The notes under the pieces were generated by a model that was not told where the DNA came from, searched no databases, and saw nothing but the letters and a program-made list of their open reading frames with translations. Position numbers and translations under genes: made by a program. Positions 1-6,660 of a stretch of DNA of 13,067 nt are shown here, one piece after another. This DNA is from Bacteroidales bacterium (GTDB lineage: Bacteria; Bacteroidota; Bacteroidia; Bacteroidales; UBA932): positions 1 through 13,067 of the forward strand of contig JAFZMA010000032.1 in the NCBI GenBank assembly GCA_017551215.1. Direction: 5' to 3'. The first letter of the stretch is position 1. Each line of letters begins with the position of its first letter.

Positions 1-486
1 GATGCGTTGAAAGATTTCAGCGGAGCGGATATAGCATATTGCAATGCCGGAGGTGTAAGGTATGAAGACCATCCTGCAGGAGACTTTACGGTGAACGATG
101 TTCTCCGTCTGGATCCGTTCGGAAACACTGCAGTTATAGTGAACGTTACCGGTAAAGAGCTTAAGGACATGCTGATAGCCTGCAAGATGGCGGATTCCCA
201 CGGATTCCCGTTCACATCCGGAATCTCCTGCGAGGTTACCTATACAGACAAGCAGCAGAGCGGAATCAAGGATCTGAAACTGTTCGGACCTGACGGCAAA
301 CCTCTCAACCTCAACAAGAAATACAAGGTGATTGCCAATTCCTACGCCATCATTACAAGCGATGTCCCGGGGGACGACCAGGGAGAAGACATCAACGCAG
401 GCACGGCAGACATACTGATGAAGTATCTGGAAAAGATGAAGAAAGTCAACTACCAGGGGCGCAAATGCCTGAAGGAAAACTATTGA
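1..486 (+). CDS. 5'-nucleotidase C-terminal domain protein (5' end outside window)
   Basis: The reading frame is open to the left window edge, so the start and any N-terminal metallophosphatase domain cannot be seen. The visible 161 codons match the 5'-nucleotidase/UshA C-terminal substrate-binding domain. They contain NAGGVR (usual NxGGxR), then DPFGNT (usual PF/YxN), VTGKELKDML and FPFTSGISCEV. This domain binds the nucleotide base and ribose in periplasmic nucleotidases that release nucleosides and phosphate. The usual GGDGY-like segment near the end reads PGDDQG here, so base stacking may differ. In this phylum the metal-binding and C-terminal domains are sometimes separate genes, and that cannot be decided here. 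A LemA gene follows after 19 bases and is probably in the same transcript. Confidence 0.85.
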   Translation, partial: DALKDFSGADIAYCNAGGVRYEDHPAGDFTVNDVLRLDPFGNTAVIVNVTGKELKDMLIACKMADSHGFPFTSGISCEVTYTDKQQSGIKDLKLFGPDGKPLNLNKKYKVIANSYAIITSDVPGDDQGEDINAGTADILMKYLEKMKKVNYQGRKCLKENY

Positions 487-505
487 TAATTAAAACCGCA
501 AGAAA

Positions 506-1048
506 ATGATTATAGGAATTATCATTCTGGCCCTTATAGTGATTGTGGGTCTCTACATCTACTCCACGCAGAGAAGCCTTGTGAATCTGGATGAAAAGGC
601 CAACAATGCCATAAGCCAGATTGCCGTGCAGCTCAACTCCAGATGGGATGCCGTAAGCGCTCTGGTAAAGCTTACAGAGAAGTATTCAAAGCATGAGCAC
701 GACACTCTGATCGATACCATCACCCAGAGGCGTCAGACAAGCGTTGCCACGGCAGAAGACGTCAACAACCAGCAGAGCGCTATCGGGCAGGTGCTTGGAA
801 GACTTATGGCTATCGGCGAGCAATATCCTCAGCTTCAGGCAGCTGAAGTTTACAAAGACACTATGGCTTCTGTCAGGGGCTATGAGGAAAACGTCAGGCT
901 GAGCCGCATGGTTTACAACGACTGCGCCACCAAGATGAACCGGATGGTAAGGCAGTGGCCAAGCTCGTTCGTGGCCAGTATGCTGCACTTTGGAAAGAGA
1001 GAATATCTTCAGGCAGACGAGGCAAAGAAAGATTTCCCAACGGTATGA
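506..1048 (+). CDS. lemA: LemA family protein
   Basis: This 180-residue protein fits the usual LemA length and layout. One N-terminal membrane segment (about residues 2-19) is followed by a helical domain. Family features that can be seen are LVNLDEKANNAISQI, VQLNSRWD, LVKLTEKYSKHEHDTL and the typical ending FGKREYLQADEAKKDFP. LemA proteins are membrane-anchored with a mostly helical soluble domain; their biochemical role is not settled. The gene lies 19 bases after the nucleotidase stop, and its own stop (TGA) overlaps the next start (ATG) as ATGA, which implies translational coupling. No separate promoter was seen. Confidence 0.93.
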   Translation: MIIGIIILALIVIVGLYIYSTQRSLVNLDEKANNAISQIAVQLNSRWDAVSALVKLTEKYSKHEHDTLIDTITQRRQTSVATAEDVNNQQSAIGQVLGRLMAIGEQYPQLQAAEVYKDTMASVRGYEENVRLSRMVYNDCATKMNRMVRQWPSSFVASMLHFGKREYLQADEAKKDFPTV

Positions 1049-1578
1049 AACACTTATTCATTTTCTCATGCATTATGTCTCTACTTAACTTTTGTTCAAG
1101 AGGCGGATACATAAGCGGAAACATCGCTGAGGGAGACAATGACAAGCCGGAAGGTGCCGTTAAGGCCTACGAATATTCCTACAGTGGAACCATGGCTTTC
1201 CCTATAGACTATTACAAGCTTTCCATGCTTGAAGACGGAACTGTACAGCTTGGTTATTCCCACGATGACAACGATATACATCTTGTCAGGGTCCCAAAGG
1301 AGGCTCTCTCAAAAGTTGCCCGGATCGCTGAGGATTATTCTCTTCATAAACTCAAAAGATCCTACCGTCCGAGAATGGAAGTTTATGACGGCTACGGCTG
1401 GCATGTATACATAGACTACGAAAAGGGAGGCATCTCTTCCGGAGGCACCAACGCCTGGCCTAAGAAAGAGTTGGATCAGGGCATTACCTGCATTAACAGC
1501 TATCTGGACTCTCTGTTCAAGGCCGCTGTGCCTCAAGACAGTCTGGGCGTTGCCCATCATCACGACTGGGGAGACTAG
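1045..1578 (+). CDS. Exported protein of unknown function, coupled to lemA
   Basis: I do not recognise this 177-residue protein. The frame is open further upstream (to 955), but ATG at 1045 is the best start. It overlaps the lemA stop as ATGA and begins a signal-peptide-like stretch, MKHLFIFSCIMSLLNFC. Cys17 could be lipidated, although LNFC is a poor lipobox, so a plain Sec signal or short anchor is equally possible. The mature part is mixed alpha/beta, with a run of aromatic and glycine residues (YGWHVYIDYEKGGISSGG) and a His-rich C-terminus (HHHDW). Its position suggests an envelope role alongside LemA and the following HExxH membrane protein; this is inference from location only. Confidence 0.8.
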   Translation: MKHLFIFSCIMSLLNFCSRGGYISGNIAEGDNDKPEGAVKAYEYSYSGTMAFPIDYYKLSMLEDGTVQLGYSHDDNDIHLVRVPKEALSKVARIAEDYSLHKLKRSYRPRMEVYDGYGWHVYIDYEKGGISSGGTNAWPKKELDQGITCINSYLDSLFKAAVPQDSLGVAHHHDWGD

Positions 1579-1580
1579 CA

Positions 1581-1934
1581 ATGACACGGGTGCACTATTG
1601 GGGCAAGTTCCCTTTTATCGGAAAGGACTTTATAGCCATCAACCTTTTCGGGCTTATTATCGTGCGCAAAGGTGCCTTCTTTCCTGAATCATCCATAAAC
1701 CACGAGAGTATACACACGGCCCAGCAAAAGGAGATGCTGTTTGTCTTCTTCTATCTGTGGTATGTGCTGGAATGGCTCGTCAGGCTACTCTGCTGTTTTT
1801 CAGCCAGGAAGGCCTACTTCAGAATCAGCTTTGAAAGGGAAGCCTACGCCCATGAATACGAATCCGATTACCTGCAGAACCGGAAACTTTTCAGTTGGGT
1901 GAAGTACCTGCGTAGGAGCGATGGCGTCCGGTAA
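1581..1934 (+). CDS. Small membrane protein with HExxH zincin-like motif
   Basis: This 117-residue protein carries HESIH at residues 41-45, a match to the zinc-metalloprotease HExxH motif. A hydrophobic segment follows (about 52-72), then SFEREAYAHE (83-92), whose Glu or His residues could supply a third metal ligand as in gluzincins. Similar short proteins with NHExxH...FEREAYA are common in Bacteroidetes and have no established function. It begins 2 bases after the preceding stop, so it is the last gene of the run. Its stop abuts the stop of the convergent dipeptidase gene with no bases between. Protease activity is inference, since the protein is much smaller than typical proteases. Confidence 0.82.
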   Translation: MTRVHYWGKFPFIGKDFIAINLFGLIIVRKGAFFPESSINHESIHTAQQKEMLFVFFYLWYVLEWLVRLLCCFSARKAYFRISFEREAYAHEYESDYLQNRKLFSWVKYLRRSDGVR

Positions 1935-2645
1935 TTATCTGAACGTTACAGGGAAATCAAAATACGTGTTTGGATAAGGCTCGTTGCGGAGAGTGAAATG
2001 CCACCATTCGGAATACAGCGGCCGGAATCCGTGCCTTAGCATCGCCTGGCGGAGTATCTGGCGGTTTTCTCTCTGCTGTTTTGTCAGATTTCCCACATAG
2101 TCCGGATGTGAACAAGGATCCAGCATATCGAACGTTCCTCCCATATCCACTTCCTTTCCGGTTTTCATGTCAAAGAGGGTAAGGTCCACTGTGCTGCCGC
2201 GGCTATGCCCGGAGCGTGTGGCAATGTAGTCTTGCTTGAACAGAAGGGCCTTGTCCAGATTCGGATAGAAGGCTCTTTTCATTGTGGTGTCCTTGTCCTT
2301 TGCCCAACGGCAGAAATGAGCCACAGCCCTTGCCGGACGGTAGGCGTCATAGACCTTGAGGCGGTAACCCTGAGCCTTCACGTCATCGCTTACGGCTTTC
2401 AGCGCCTTGGCGGCTTCCTTTGTCATTAGGACGACAGGCTCCAGATAGCCGTCTATCCTGGATCCCACAAAGTTATAGGTAGTGTAATACCTTACCTCAA
2501 CAATCACGTCCGGAACCTCTTCAGTAAGCACCACAAAACCGCTGCGGTCCATAATATCCGGTCCTTTTGCCCCGGTTTTCTTCTGCTGGCCGCAGGCTCC
2601 CAGACACATTATCATGCACAATGCAAAAACAGCAAATCTTTTCAT
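1935..2645 (-). CDS. VanX/DdpX-like D-alanyl-D-alanine dipeptidase, lipoprotein
   Basis: This 236-residue protein belongs to peptidase family M15D, zinc dipeptidases that cleave D-Ala-D-Ala. An N-terminal signal ends in a good lipobox, LGAC with Cys18, so it is probably anchored in the periplasm or outer membrane. Catalytic features are present: YRP with Arg103 (the substrate-stabilising Arg of VanX), SGHSRGSTVDLTL with zinc ligands His147 and Asp154, and EWWHF with catalytic Glu213 and the third ligand His216. Being exported and having no van ligase or reductase nearby, it more likely recycles or trims peptidoglycan-derived dipeptide than confers glycopeptide resistance (inference). A -7 box, TACATTTG on the - strand, lies at 2675-2682. 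Confidence 0.92.
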   Translation of the reverse strand: MKRFAVFALCMIMCLGACGQQKKTGAKGPDIMDRSGFVVLTEEVPDVIVEVRYYTTYNFVGSRIDGYLEPVVLMTKEAAKALKAVSDDVKAQGYRLKVYDAYRPARAVAHFCRWAKDKDTTMKRAFYPNLDKALLFKQDYIATRSGHSRGSTVDLTLFDMKTGKEVDMGGTFDMLDPCSHPDYVGNLTKQQRENRQILRQAMLRHGFRPLYSEWWHFTLRNEPYPNTYFDFPVTFR

Positions 2646-2674
2646 AATCCAGAATCTGTTTAAAGACTGTTATT

Positions 2675-2682
2675 CAAATGTA
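2675..2682 (-). promoter_or_regulatory. Bacteroidetes -7 box for the dipeptidase gene
   Basis: On the - strand the bases read TACATTTG, a full match to the Bacteroidetes TAnnTTTG -7 element, about 30 bases before the dipeptidase start. No convincing TTTG -33 partner is seen at the usual 19-21-base spacing. Confidence 0.5.
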
Positions 2683-2731
2683 AAAATACAAAAAGTGCCG
2701 GATTTATGCGGCAGCATGGGTGGAAATGTTT

Positions 2732-2739
2732 TAATTTTG
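2732..2739 (+). promoter_or_regulatory. Bacteroidetes -7 box for the BPL_N-like gene
   Basis: TAATTTTG matches TAnnTTTG and sits 20 bases before the start codon at 2760, giving a short leader of roughly 14 bases. There is no clear -33 TTTG. It faces away from the dipeptidase promoter in the same 114-base divergent region. Confidence 0.5.
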
Positions 2740-2759
2740 GGTAACCAATTCTCAGCGAT

Positions 2760-3914
2760 ATGATTAGAAAAGCTTTTATCCTATTCTCAGCGATAGTATT
2801 CGTTGCCGCCCTTGTAATTTCCTGCACCACTCAAACCGCCAAGGCTCCCGCTCTCCGGGTGGGAATGCTGAACGGTCTTGGCAGTGGCCACACAAATATG
2901 ACAGAGGCATTTGAAGCCGCTCAGCTAGACAGCCGCATAAACATTCAATATATTACCAGTGCAGACATAGCTGCTGGTGTGCTGAACAACCTGGATGTAT
3001 TGATTATCCCGGGCGGAGCTGGCAGCATGCACACTTTCAGCCTCGGTGAGACTAACATAAAACTCATAAAGGAATTCGCCGGGAATGGCGGAGGGATTCT
3101 CTGCATCTGCGCCGGAGCCTACGCCCTGAGCCACACTCCGGACTATGCCTGCTTCGGCATGAACGGAGCCCAGGTTTATGACCTGGACCATTCCTCCAGA
3201 GGCCAGGGACTCTGCAGCATCGCCCTTACGGAAGAAGGCAAGAAACTCTTCCCGGAACTGAAAGACATAGACACTCTCCATATTCTCTTTGAAAACGGCC
3301 CTATGCTCATCCCTGCGGACTCTGCAATTTTGGCGGAATCTCCGGCTACGCCATACACCCCTATCGCCCTAATGCTCAGCGATGTTCATACGGGAGCCGA
3401 ATTCCAGCCTGGCATCAGTCCGGGCAAGCCGTTCTTCCTTGCAAACAACTACGGCAAGGGAAGGATTTTCACCTCCATCGGGCATCCGGAAGGTTCAGCT
3501 TCCTTCTCCTGGATGATTTCAAGAATCCTCTGGTGGTGTGCCGGAAAGGAAGATCAGGCATATCCGGTTGAGTACAAAGCCCCTTCAAATGATAGGGAAA
3601 TCATAATGTCCGAGGCAGATCTTCAGAAAGAAGCTTCACTTTACCAAACATTTGTTTACGGCACAAAGGAAGAGAAACTGGAAGGCATTAACTGGATGAT
3701 GACTCACCCGTCCTGGAGCATGAAGAGCTGGGCTCCTTGCCTTCTCTATGACAAGGATTTCGAAGTCAGAGGAGCAGCTGCCGCCTGGATTTTATCCACA
3801 GAACTTCTCACCGCCAGAAAAGACATAGAGACCTCATGCCAACTGGAAGAAAATCCGGTAGCCAAAGCCATAATGCAGAAAGCGGTGGAAGACCTAAACT
3901 CTCTATACAGATAA
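2760..3914 (+). CDS. BPL_N-type class I glutamine amidotransferase-like lipoprotein
   Basis: This 384-residue lipoprotein has its lipobox at VISC (Cys22). Residues about 32-260 form a class I glutamine amidotransferase-like fold of the biotin-protein-ligase N-terminal (BPL_N) type. LIIPGGAGS is followed by the nucleophile elbow GGILCICAGAY, with Cys117 the likely nucleophile, and GHPEGS supplies a His242-Glu244 pair, completing a Cys-His-Glu triad. No biotin ligase domain follows. Instead about 120 mostly helical residues resemble HEAT-like armadillo packing (SWSMKSWAPCLLYDKDFEVRG has the look of one repeat). The substrate is unknown, and the exported location argues against biotin ligation. 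A strong terminator lies 26 bases downstream, so it is probably monocistronic. Confidence 0.82.
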   Translation: MIRKAFILFSAIVFVAALVISCTTQTAKAPALRVGMLNGLGSGHTNMTEAFEAAQLDSRINIQYITSADIAAGVLNNLDVLIIPGGAGSMHTFSLGETNIKLIKEFAGNGGGILCICAGAYALSHTPDYACFGMNGAQVYDLDHSSRGQGLCSIALTEEGKKLFPELKDIDTLHILFENGPMLIPADSAILAESPATPYTPIALMLSDVHTGAEFQPGISPGKPFFLANNYGKGRIFTSIGHPEGSASFSWMISRILWWCAGKEDQAYPVEYKAPSNDREIIMSEADLQKEASLYQTFVYGTKEEKLEGINWMMTHPSWSMKSWAPCLLYDKDFEVRGAAAAWILSTELLTARKDIETSCQLEENPVAKAIMQKAVEDLNSLYR

Positions 3915-3939
3915 TACAGCCCTTTCATATGTCTAGTCA

Positions 3940-3970
3940 AATGGGACCGTATAGCCGGTCCCATTATTTT
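3940..3970 (+). terminator. Rho-independent terminator after the BPL_N-like gene
   Basis: A perfect 10-bp stem (AATGGGACCG, 3940-3949, with CGGTCCCATT, 3956-3965) encloses the 6-base loop TATAGC and is followed by ATTTT. It lies 26 bases after the stop codon of the upstream gene. Confidence 0.85.
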
Positions 3971-4064
3971 GAGGAAAATTTGAGCAAAAATTGATGGGGA
4001 TTTGACAATTATTTGAGGAAGAATTGAGGATTGTCAACATTGATAATTTATTGATACACATTTC

Positions 4065-4095
4065 TTTGCAACCGCAGGTAGTGAGATGATATTTG
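4065..4095 (+). promoter_or_regulatory. Promoter for the TonB-domain gene
   Basis: TTTG at 4065-4068 and GATATTTG at 4088-4095 are separated by 19 bases, the spacing of Bacteroidetes -33/-7 promoters. The -7 differs from TAnnTTTG only at the first base. Transcription would begin near 4102 and leave a leader of about 45 bases. The stretch 3971-4064 between the terminator and this promoter is AT-rich, and I see nothing else in it. Confidence 0.6.
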
Positions 4096-4146
4096 CAATG
4101 GAAACGTTAGACAAATACCATTTCAAACCATATAAAACCTGTTATT

Positions 4147-4839
4147 ATGGAAGCAAAGAAAAACAGCAGAGCCAGCCTGGAAAACAAAAGGACACTGTTC
4201 TTTGAGATCGGGCTTATCGCAGCACTTGCGGTTGTACTCACCTCCTTCGAGTGGAATTCCGCCACCAAGGAAGTAGCATCCATTTCTGCCGGAAGAATAT
4301 CCCTCATCGACGATGAAACAATCCCTATCACACAGCAGGAAACTCCCCCACCTCCAGAGAACATCAAGGAGCCGGTAATCAGCGAGGATATCCAGATTGT
4401 GGAAAACGACGTTAAGATCAACACTGAATTCTTCAGCCCTGATGACAACAACGAACCCATAAAGATTGTTCCGTATATCGAGCAATCCAACAAGACTGAA
4501 GATGAGGAGGTAGAAGAGTTTATACCGTTTGCTATCGTTGAAGACAAGCCAACATTTCAGGGCGGAGACGCCAACACCTTCACCAAGTGGGTTTACGGCA
4601 ATATCGTGTACCCGGAACTTGCCATAGAAAACGGCATCCAGGGAAGGGTAACCGTCCAGTTCACCATAGACAAGGACGGCAGTGTAAAAGATGTCAAGGT
4701 ATTGAGGGGCGCAGACTCCACCCTGGACAAGGAAGCCGTCAGGGTAATTTCCAAATCTCCGAAATGGAGTCCCGGAAAGCAGAGGGGCAAAGCGGTAAAG
4801 GTAAAATACACCTTCCCTATCATCTTCCAAATGAGGTAA
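4147..4839 (+). CDS. TonB-family energy-transducer-like protein
   Basis: This 230-residue protein has the Bacteroidetes TonB layout. A short cytoplasmic N-terminus with basic residues precedes one membrane segment (about 16-34), a periplasmic linker with a short proline run (TPPPPE, 66-71) and many acidic residues, and a TonB C-terminal domain (about 143-230). That domain shows YPELAIENGIQGRVTVQFTIDKDG and later PKWSPGKQRGKAVKVKYTFPI, both diagnostic. TonB proteins carry proton-motive energy from an ExbB/ExbD complex to outer-membrane TonB-dependent receptors. No exbB, exbD or receptor gene is nearby, so its partners are encoded elsewhere. The linker is short for a complete TonB, as is common among the multiple TonB paralogues of this phylum. 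Confidence 0.9.
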   Translation: MEAKKNSRASLENKRTLFFEIGLIAALAVVLTSFEWNSATKEVASISAGRISLIDDETIPITQQETPPPPENIKEPVISEDIQIVENDVKINTEFFSPDDNNEPIKIVPYIEQSNKTEDEEVEEFIPFAIVEDKPTFQGGDANTFTKWVYGNIVYPELAIENGIQGRVTVQFTIDKDGSVKDVKVLRGADSTLDKEAVRVISKSPKWSPGKQRGKAVKVKYTFPIIFQMR

Positions 4840-4893
4840 CCCTCAACCGGCACTATCAGCCCTGCCGTCTGCAGAAGTATGCTTGCACCGGCT

Positions 4894-5496
4894 TTATTCT
4901 GCTGTATGCTGAGGTTCATCTGCAGGGCGAGGGCCTCCTGGAGCAGGACGATGGCCCTTGCCTGGGCGATGGCCCTTACCGGGACGCATGCCCTTGCCGT
5001 TGCGCGCTCCATGCTGCTTTGCCCTTAGCTTGTTCTGTATCTGGGCCTCAACGTTGAAAAAGCGGGAGAGCTGTTTTGCGTCAAGCACCTTGGCAAACTT
5101 ATCTATGTACTGGAGCTTTACGGCCTGGATTCTCTGTTGCCTTTCCACCTTCTCCTTTTCCATCTTCACAACCTCTTCAGTTGTAAGCTGTTTGCGCTCA
5201 GACTTTACCCCGGCCTGATCTGCCTGTGGCTTTTCACCCTTCTTCATTCCGCCTTTCGGAGGCATCGGACGATTTGGCTTTCCCTCTCCATAAGCCTCTC
5301 TCATAGCATCTGTGTAAGCTCTGTAAACCTTTACAAACTCAGGTTTCTGCTTGTCCGTAATATCCAGACGGTAAACCATTTCCTTAACCTTTGTCTGGAA
5401 GAATTTCTCCTTCATTTCTTCCCTGTTTCCTTTGTCCTGAGCTACCATGGTGAAAGAAACCAGCAGCATCGCGATAAAAATCAAACTCTTTTTCAT
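4894..5496 (-). CDS. Spy/CpxP-like periplasmic protein with basic C-terminal repeats
   Basis: This 200-residue protein begins with a clear Sec signal (MKKSLIFIAMLLVSFTMVAQ, cut near residue 20). The mature part is mostly charged helices. It includes YRLDITDKQKPEFVKVYRAYT and a later VLDAKQLSRFFNVE, which resemble the paired LTxxQ-type helices of Spy/CpxP-like periplasmic chaperone or stress proteins; the match is by pattern, not full identity. The C-terminus is low complexity, with a repeated GKGHRP/GKGMRP unit rich in Gly, Pro, Lys and Arg that may bind anionic surfaces (inference). The gene is convergent with the TonB gene, with 54 bases between stops and no obvious terminator. It is divergent from the small membrane-protein gene. 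Confidence 0.8.
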   Translation of the reverse strand: MKKSLIFIAMLLVSFTMVAQDKGNREEMKEKFFQTKVKEMVYRLDITDKQKPEFVKVYRAYTDAMREAYGEGKPNRPMPPKGGMKKGEKPQADQAGVKSERKQLTTEEVVKMEKEKVERQQRIQAVKLQYIDKFAKVLDAKQLSRFFNVEAQIQNKLRAKQHGARNGKGMRPGKGHRPGKGHRPAPGGPRPADEPQHTAE

Positions 5497-5530
5497 AACC
5501 GTTACTTTTTGTCACTGCTAATAAGACAAG

Positions 5531-5553
5531 GAACTTGTAGAAATGTCAAGTTC
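5531..5553. promoter_or_regulatory. Inverted repeat, possible operator in divergent region
   Basis: Perfect 7-bp arms, GAACTTG (5531-5537) and CAAGTTC (5547-5553), are separated by 9 bases. The site lies in the 96-base region between two divergent genes and ends 7 bases before the -7 box at 5561. It therefore covers the expected -33 area, where a dimeric regulator could act. No regulator gene is adjacent. Confidence 0.35.
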
Positions 5554-5560
5554 TATTTGC

Positions 5561-5568
5561 TAAATTTG
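5561..5568 (+). promoter_or_regulatory. Bacteroidetes -7 box for the membrane protein/GNAT operon
   Basis: TAAATTTG is a full match to TAnnTTTG, 25 bases before the start codon at 5593. A purine-rich ribosome-binding stretch (GGAGGA, 5575-5580) follows. No TTTG at ideal -33 spacing was seen, but the inverted repeat at 5531-5553 occupies that area. Confidence 0.5.
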
Positions 5569-5592
5569 CATCGCGGAGGAAAAAGAAAGACA

Positions 5593-6000
5593 ATGAAAAG
5601 AGCAAAGGTTTTCAAATACAGCGTTTGGGCTATTCTGGTTGTAATAATTGCGGTGCTGCTCCTGACTTGCCCGGGGAGAAAGGCTCACAGGGAGGCACTT
5701 ATAGATGCTGTTGGCAATTCGCTTGTAACCAAGGCCAACCTGAATCTTCTGGGAGACGCCGCAAAATCCTTTAAAGCTGTCAATTACGACTTCTACAACA
5801 ACGCTGTGAATCCATGCCTTAAGGTGATGGGTTACGGCCTGTTCAGCATAGGATACATACCGGAAGAGCAAGAAGAACCTCAAAAGAGGATTACCTGGAA
5901 GAGGGTTTCCTTCGGCATTCTTGGCCACGTTTTCGTCAAAGACAAGGAAAACATCTACCGCAGGTTCCCGCTGCTGGCAGAGCCCAAACCGGTTGTTTAA
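5593..6000 (+). CDS. Small membrane-anchored protein, possibly DUF4359-like
   Basis: The 135-residue product starts at ATG 5593, chosen because it follows GGAGGA and a -7 box and begins the membrane segment; the frame is open far upstream, over the opposite-strand gene. One membrane segment spans about residues 11-30, ending LLLTCPGRKAHREALIDAV. The rest is soluble and ends with KRVSFGILGHVFVKDKENIYRRFPLL. The CP...HxxAI/L start and the FGILGHVFV ending recall the DUF4359 family, whose function is unknown; this recall is tentative. The acetyltransferase start lies 2 bases after its stop, so the two are translated from one message. Confidence 0.75.
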   Translation: MKRAKVFKYSVWAILVVIIAVLLLTCPGRKAHREALIDAVGNSLVTKANLNLLGDAAKSFKAVNYDFYNNAVNPCLKVMGYGLFSIGYIPEEQEEPQKRITWKRVSFGILGHVFVKDKENIYRRFPLLAEPKPVV

Positions 6001-6002
6001 GG

Positions 6003-6503
6003 ATGAATCCCGGTAGGACCATAATCCAAGCCCGTGCTTCCCAGCTTCCACGGATAATGGAAGTTCTTTCTGCCGCCAAACAGATAATGCGCTCTAGCGG
6101 CAACACTAACCAGTGGATTGGAGGCTATCCTTCCGAAGAAGTTATACTCAGCGATATATCTAAAGGATGCGGATATGTTGTTTCTGACAGTAAGGAAATC
6201 GTGGGATACTTTGCCTTTGTCCCCTCTCCTGAACCAACATACAAAAACATCTATCAGGGGGAATGGGTGGATGACAGCCTGCCCTACCATGTAATCCACA
6301 GAATCGGCAGTTTCCCGTATTCTCATGGCGTTTTCAAATCCATCATGGACTGGTGCTTCTCACAGGATCTTAATATTAGGATAGACACACATCGGGATAA
6401 CAAGATAATGCAGCACCTGATCACAAAGGAAGGATTCTCATACTGCGGCATCATTTATCTTGCAAACGGAGACGAACGGCTCGCTTACCAGAAAGTATTG
6501 TAA
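6003..6503 (+). CDS. GNAT family N-acetyltransferase
   Basis: This 166-residue protein fits the GNAT fold in length and order. An N-terminal helix (IIQARASQLPRIMEVLSAAKQ) is followed by the strand pair GYVVSDSKEIVGYFAFVP, then the helix and turn FSQDLNIRIDTHRDNKIMQHLITKEGFSYCGIIYL, where the D-x-H-x-x-N-x-x-M-x-x-L-x-x-xGF pattern marks the late core of acyl-CoA binding enzymes. The ending NGDERLAYQK is common in Bacteroidetes members. It should move an acetyl group from acetyl-CoA to an amine; the substrate cannot be told. It is the second gene of a tightly coupled pair. Confidence 0.88.
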   Translation: MNPGRTIIQARASQLPRIMEVLSAAKQIMRSSGNTNQWIGGYPSEEVILSDISKGCGYVVSDSKEIVGYFAFVPSPEPTYKNIYQGEWVDDSLPYHVIHRIGSFPYSHGVFKSIMDWCFSQDLNIRIDTHRDNKIMQHLITKEGFSYCGIIYLANGDERLAYQKVL

Positions 6504-6546
6504 ACGTCTTTATGCCTTTTCCATATATCCGTCTGCATTTTTTCTG

Positions 6547-6554
6547 TATCTTGC
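6547..6554 (+). promoter_or_regulatory. Possible -7 element of the tRNA-Ser gene
   Basis: TATCTTGC lies 11 bases before the tRNA and resembles a TAnnTTTG box with one T missing. No -33 partner is seen. It is the best candidate in the 62 bases between the acetyltransferase gene and the tRNA. Confidence 0.35.
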
Positions 6555-6565
6555 GGGCCGTTAAT

Positions 6566-6652
6566 GGTGAGTTGTCCGAGTGGCTGAAGGAGCCTGCCTC
6601 GAAAACAGGTTTGCAGTAACATGCAACGGGGGTTCGAATCCCTCACTCACCG
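6566..6652 (+). tRNA. tRNA-Ser (CGA)
   Basis: This is an 87-base class II tRNA. The acceptor stem pairs GGTGAGT (6566-6572) with ACTCACC (6645-6651), with discriminator G6652, as expected for serine. The anticodon loop is CTCGAAA (6598-6604), with anticodon CGA at 6600-6602. The long variable arm pairs TTGCA with TGCAA (6611-6615, 6622-6626). The T loop is TTCGAAT, closed by a 5-bp stem with one G-T pair. CCA is not encoded; CAAG follows. The closing pair of the anticodon stem is a C6597-A6605 mismatch. The tRNA terminator is the first hairpin of element A. Confidence 0.95.
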
Positions 6653-6660
6653 CAAGAATA

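Noticed and set aside
955..1044. Longer start for the unknown exported protein, adding 30 residues
   Set aside because: The extra part lies inside lemA in another frame and would hide the signal peptide. ATG at 1045 overlaps the lemA stop as ATGA, the usual coupled arrangement.
1935..2645. Vancomycin-resistance vanX
   Set aside because: The protein is a secreted lipoprotein and no vanA/vanH/vanS/vanR-type genes are nearby. A cell-wall peptide role is more likely.
4107..4830. Open frames on the - strand opposite the TonB-domain gene
   Set aside because: They mirror the TonB gene, whose domain content and promoter are clear on the + strand. The peptides look like no known family.
5137..5592. 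Longer N-terminus for the small membrane protein
   Set aside because: It is antisense to the Spy-like gene and crosses the divergent promoter region. ATG at 5593 has a ribosome-binding site and a -7 box.
6566..6652. tRNA-Ser as an attachment site of an integrative element
   Set aside because: No integrase gene is in the window and no direct repeat of the tRNA 3' end is seen at the other side; the right tRNA end is inverted and differs in acceptor sequence.
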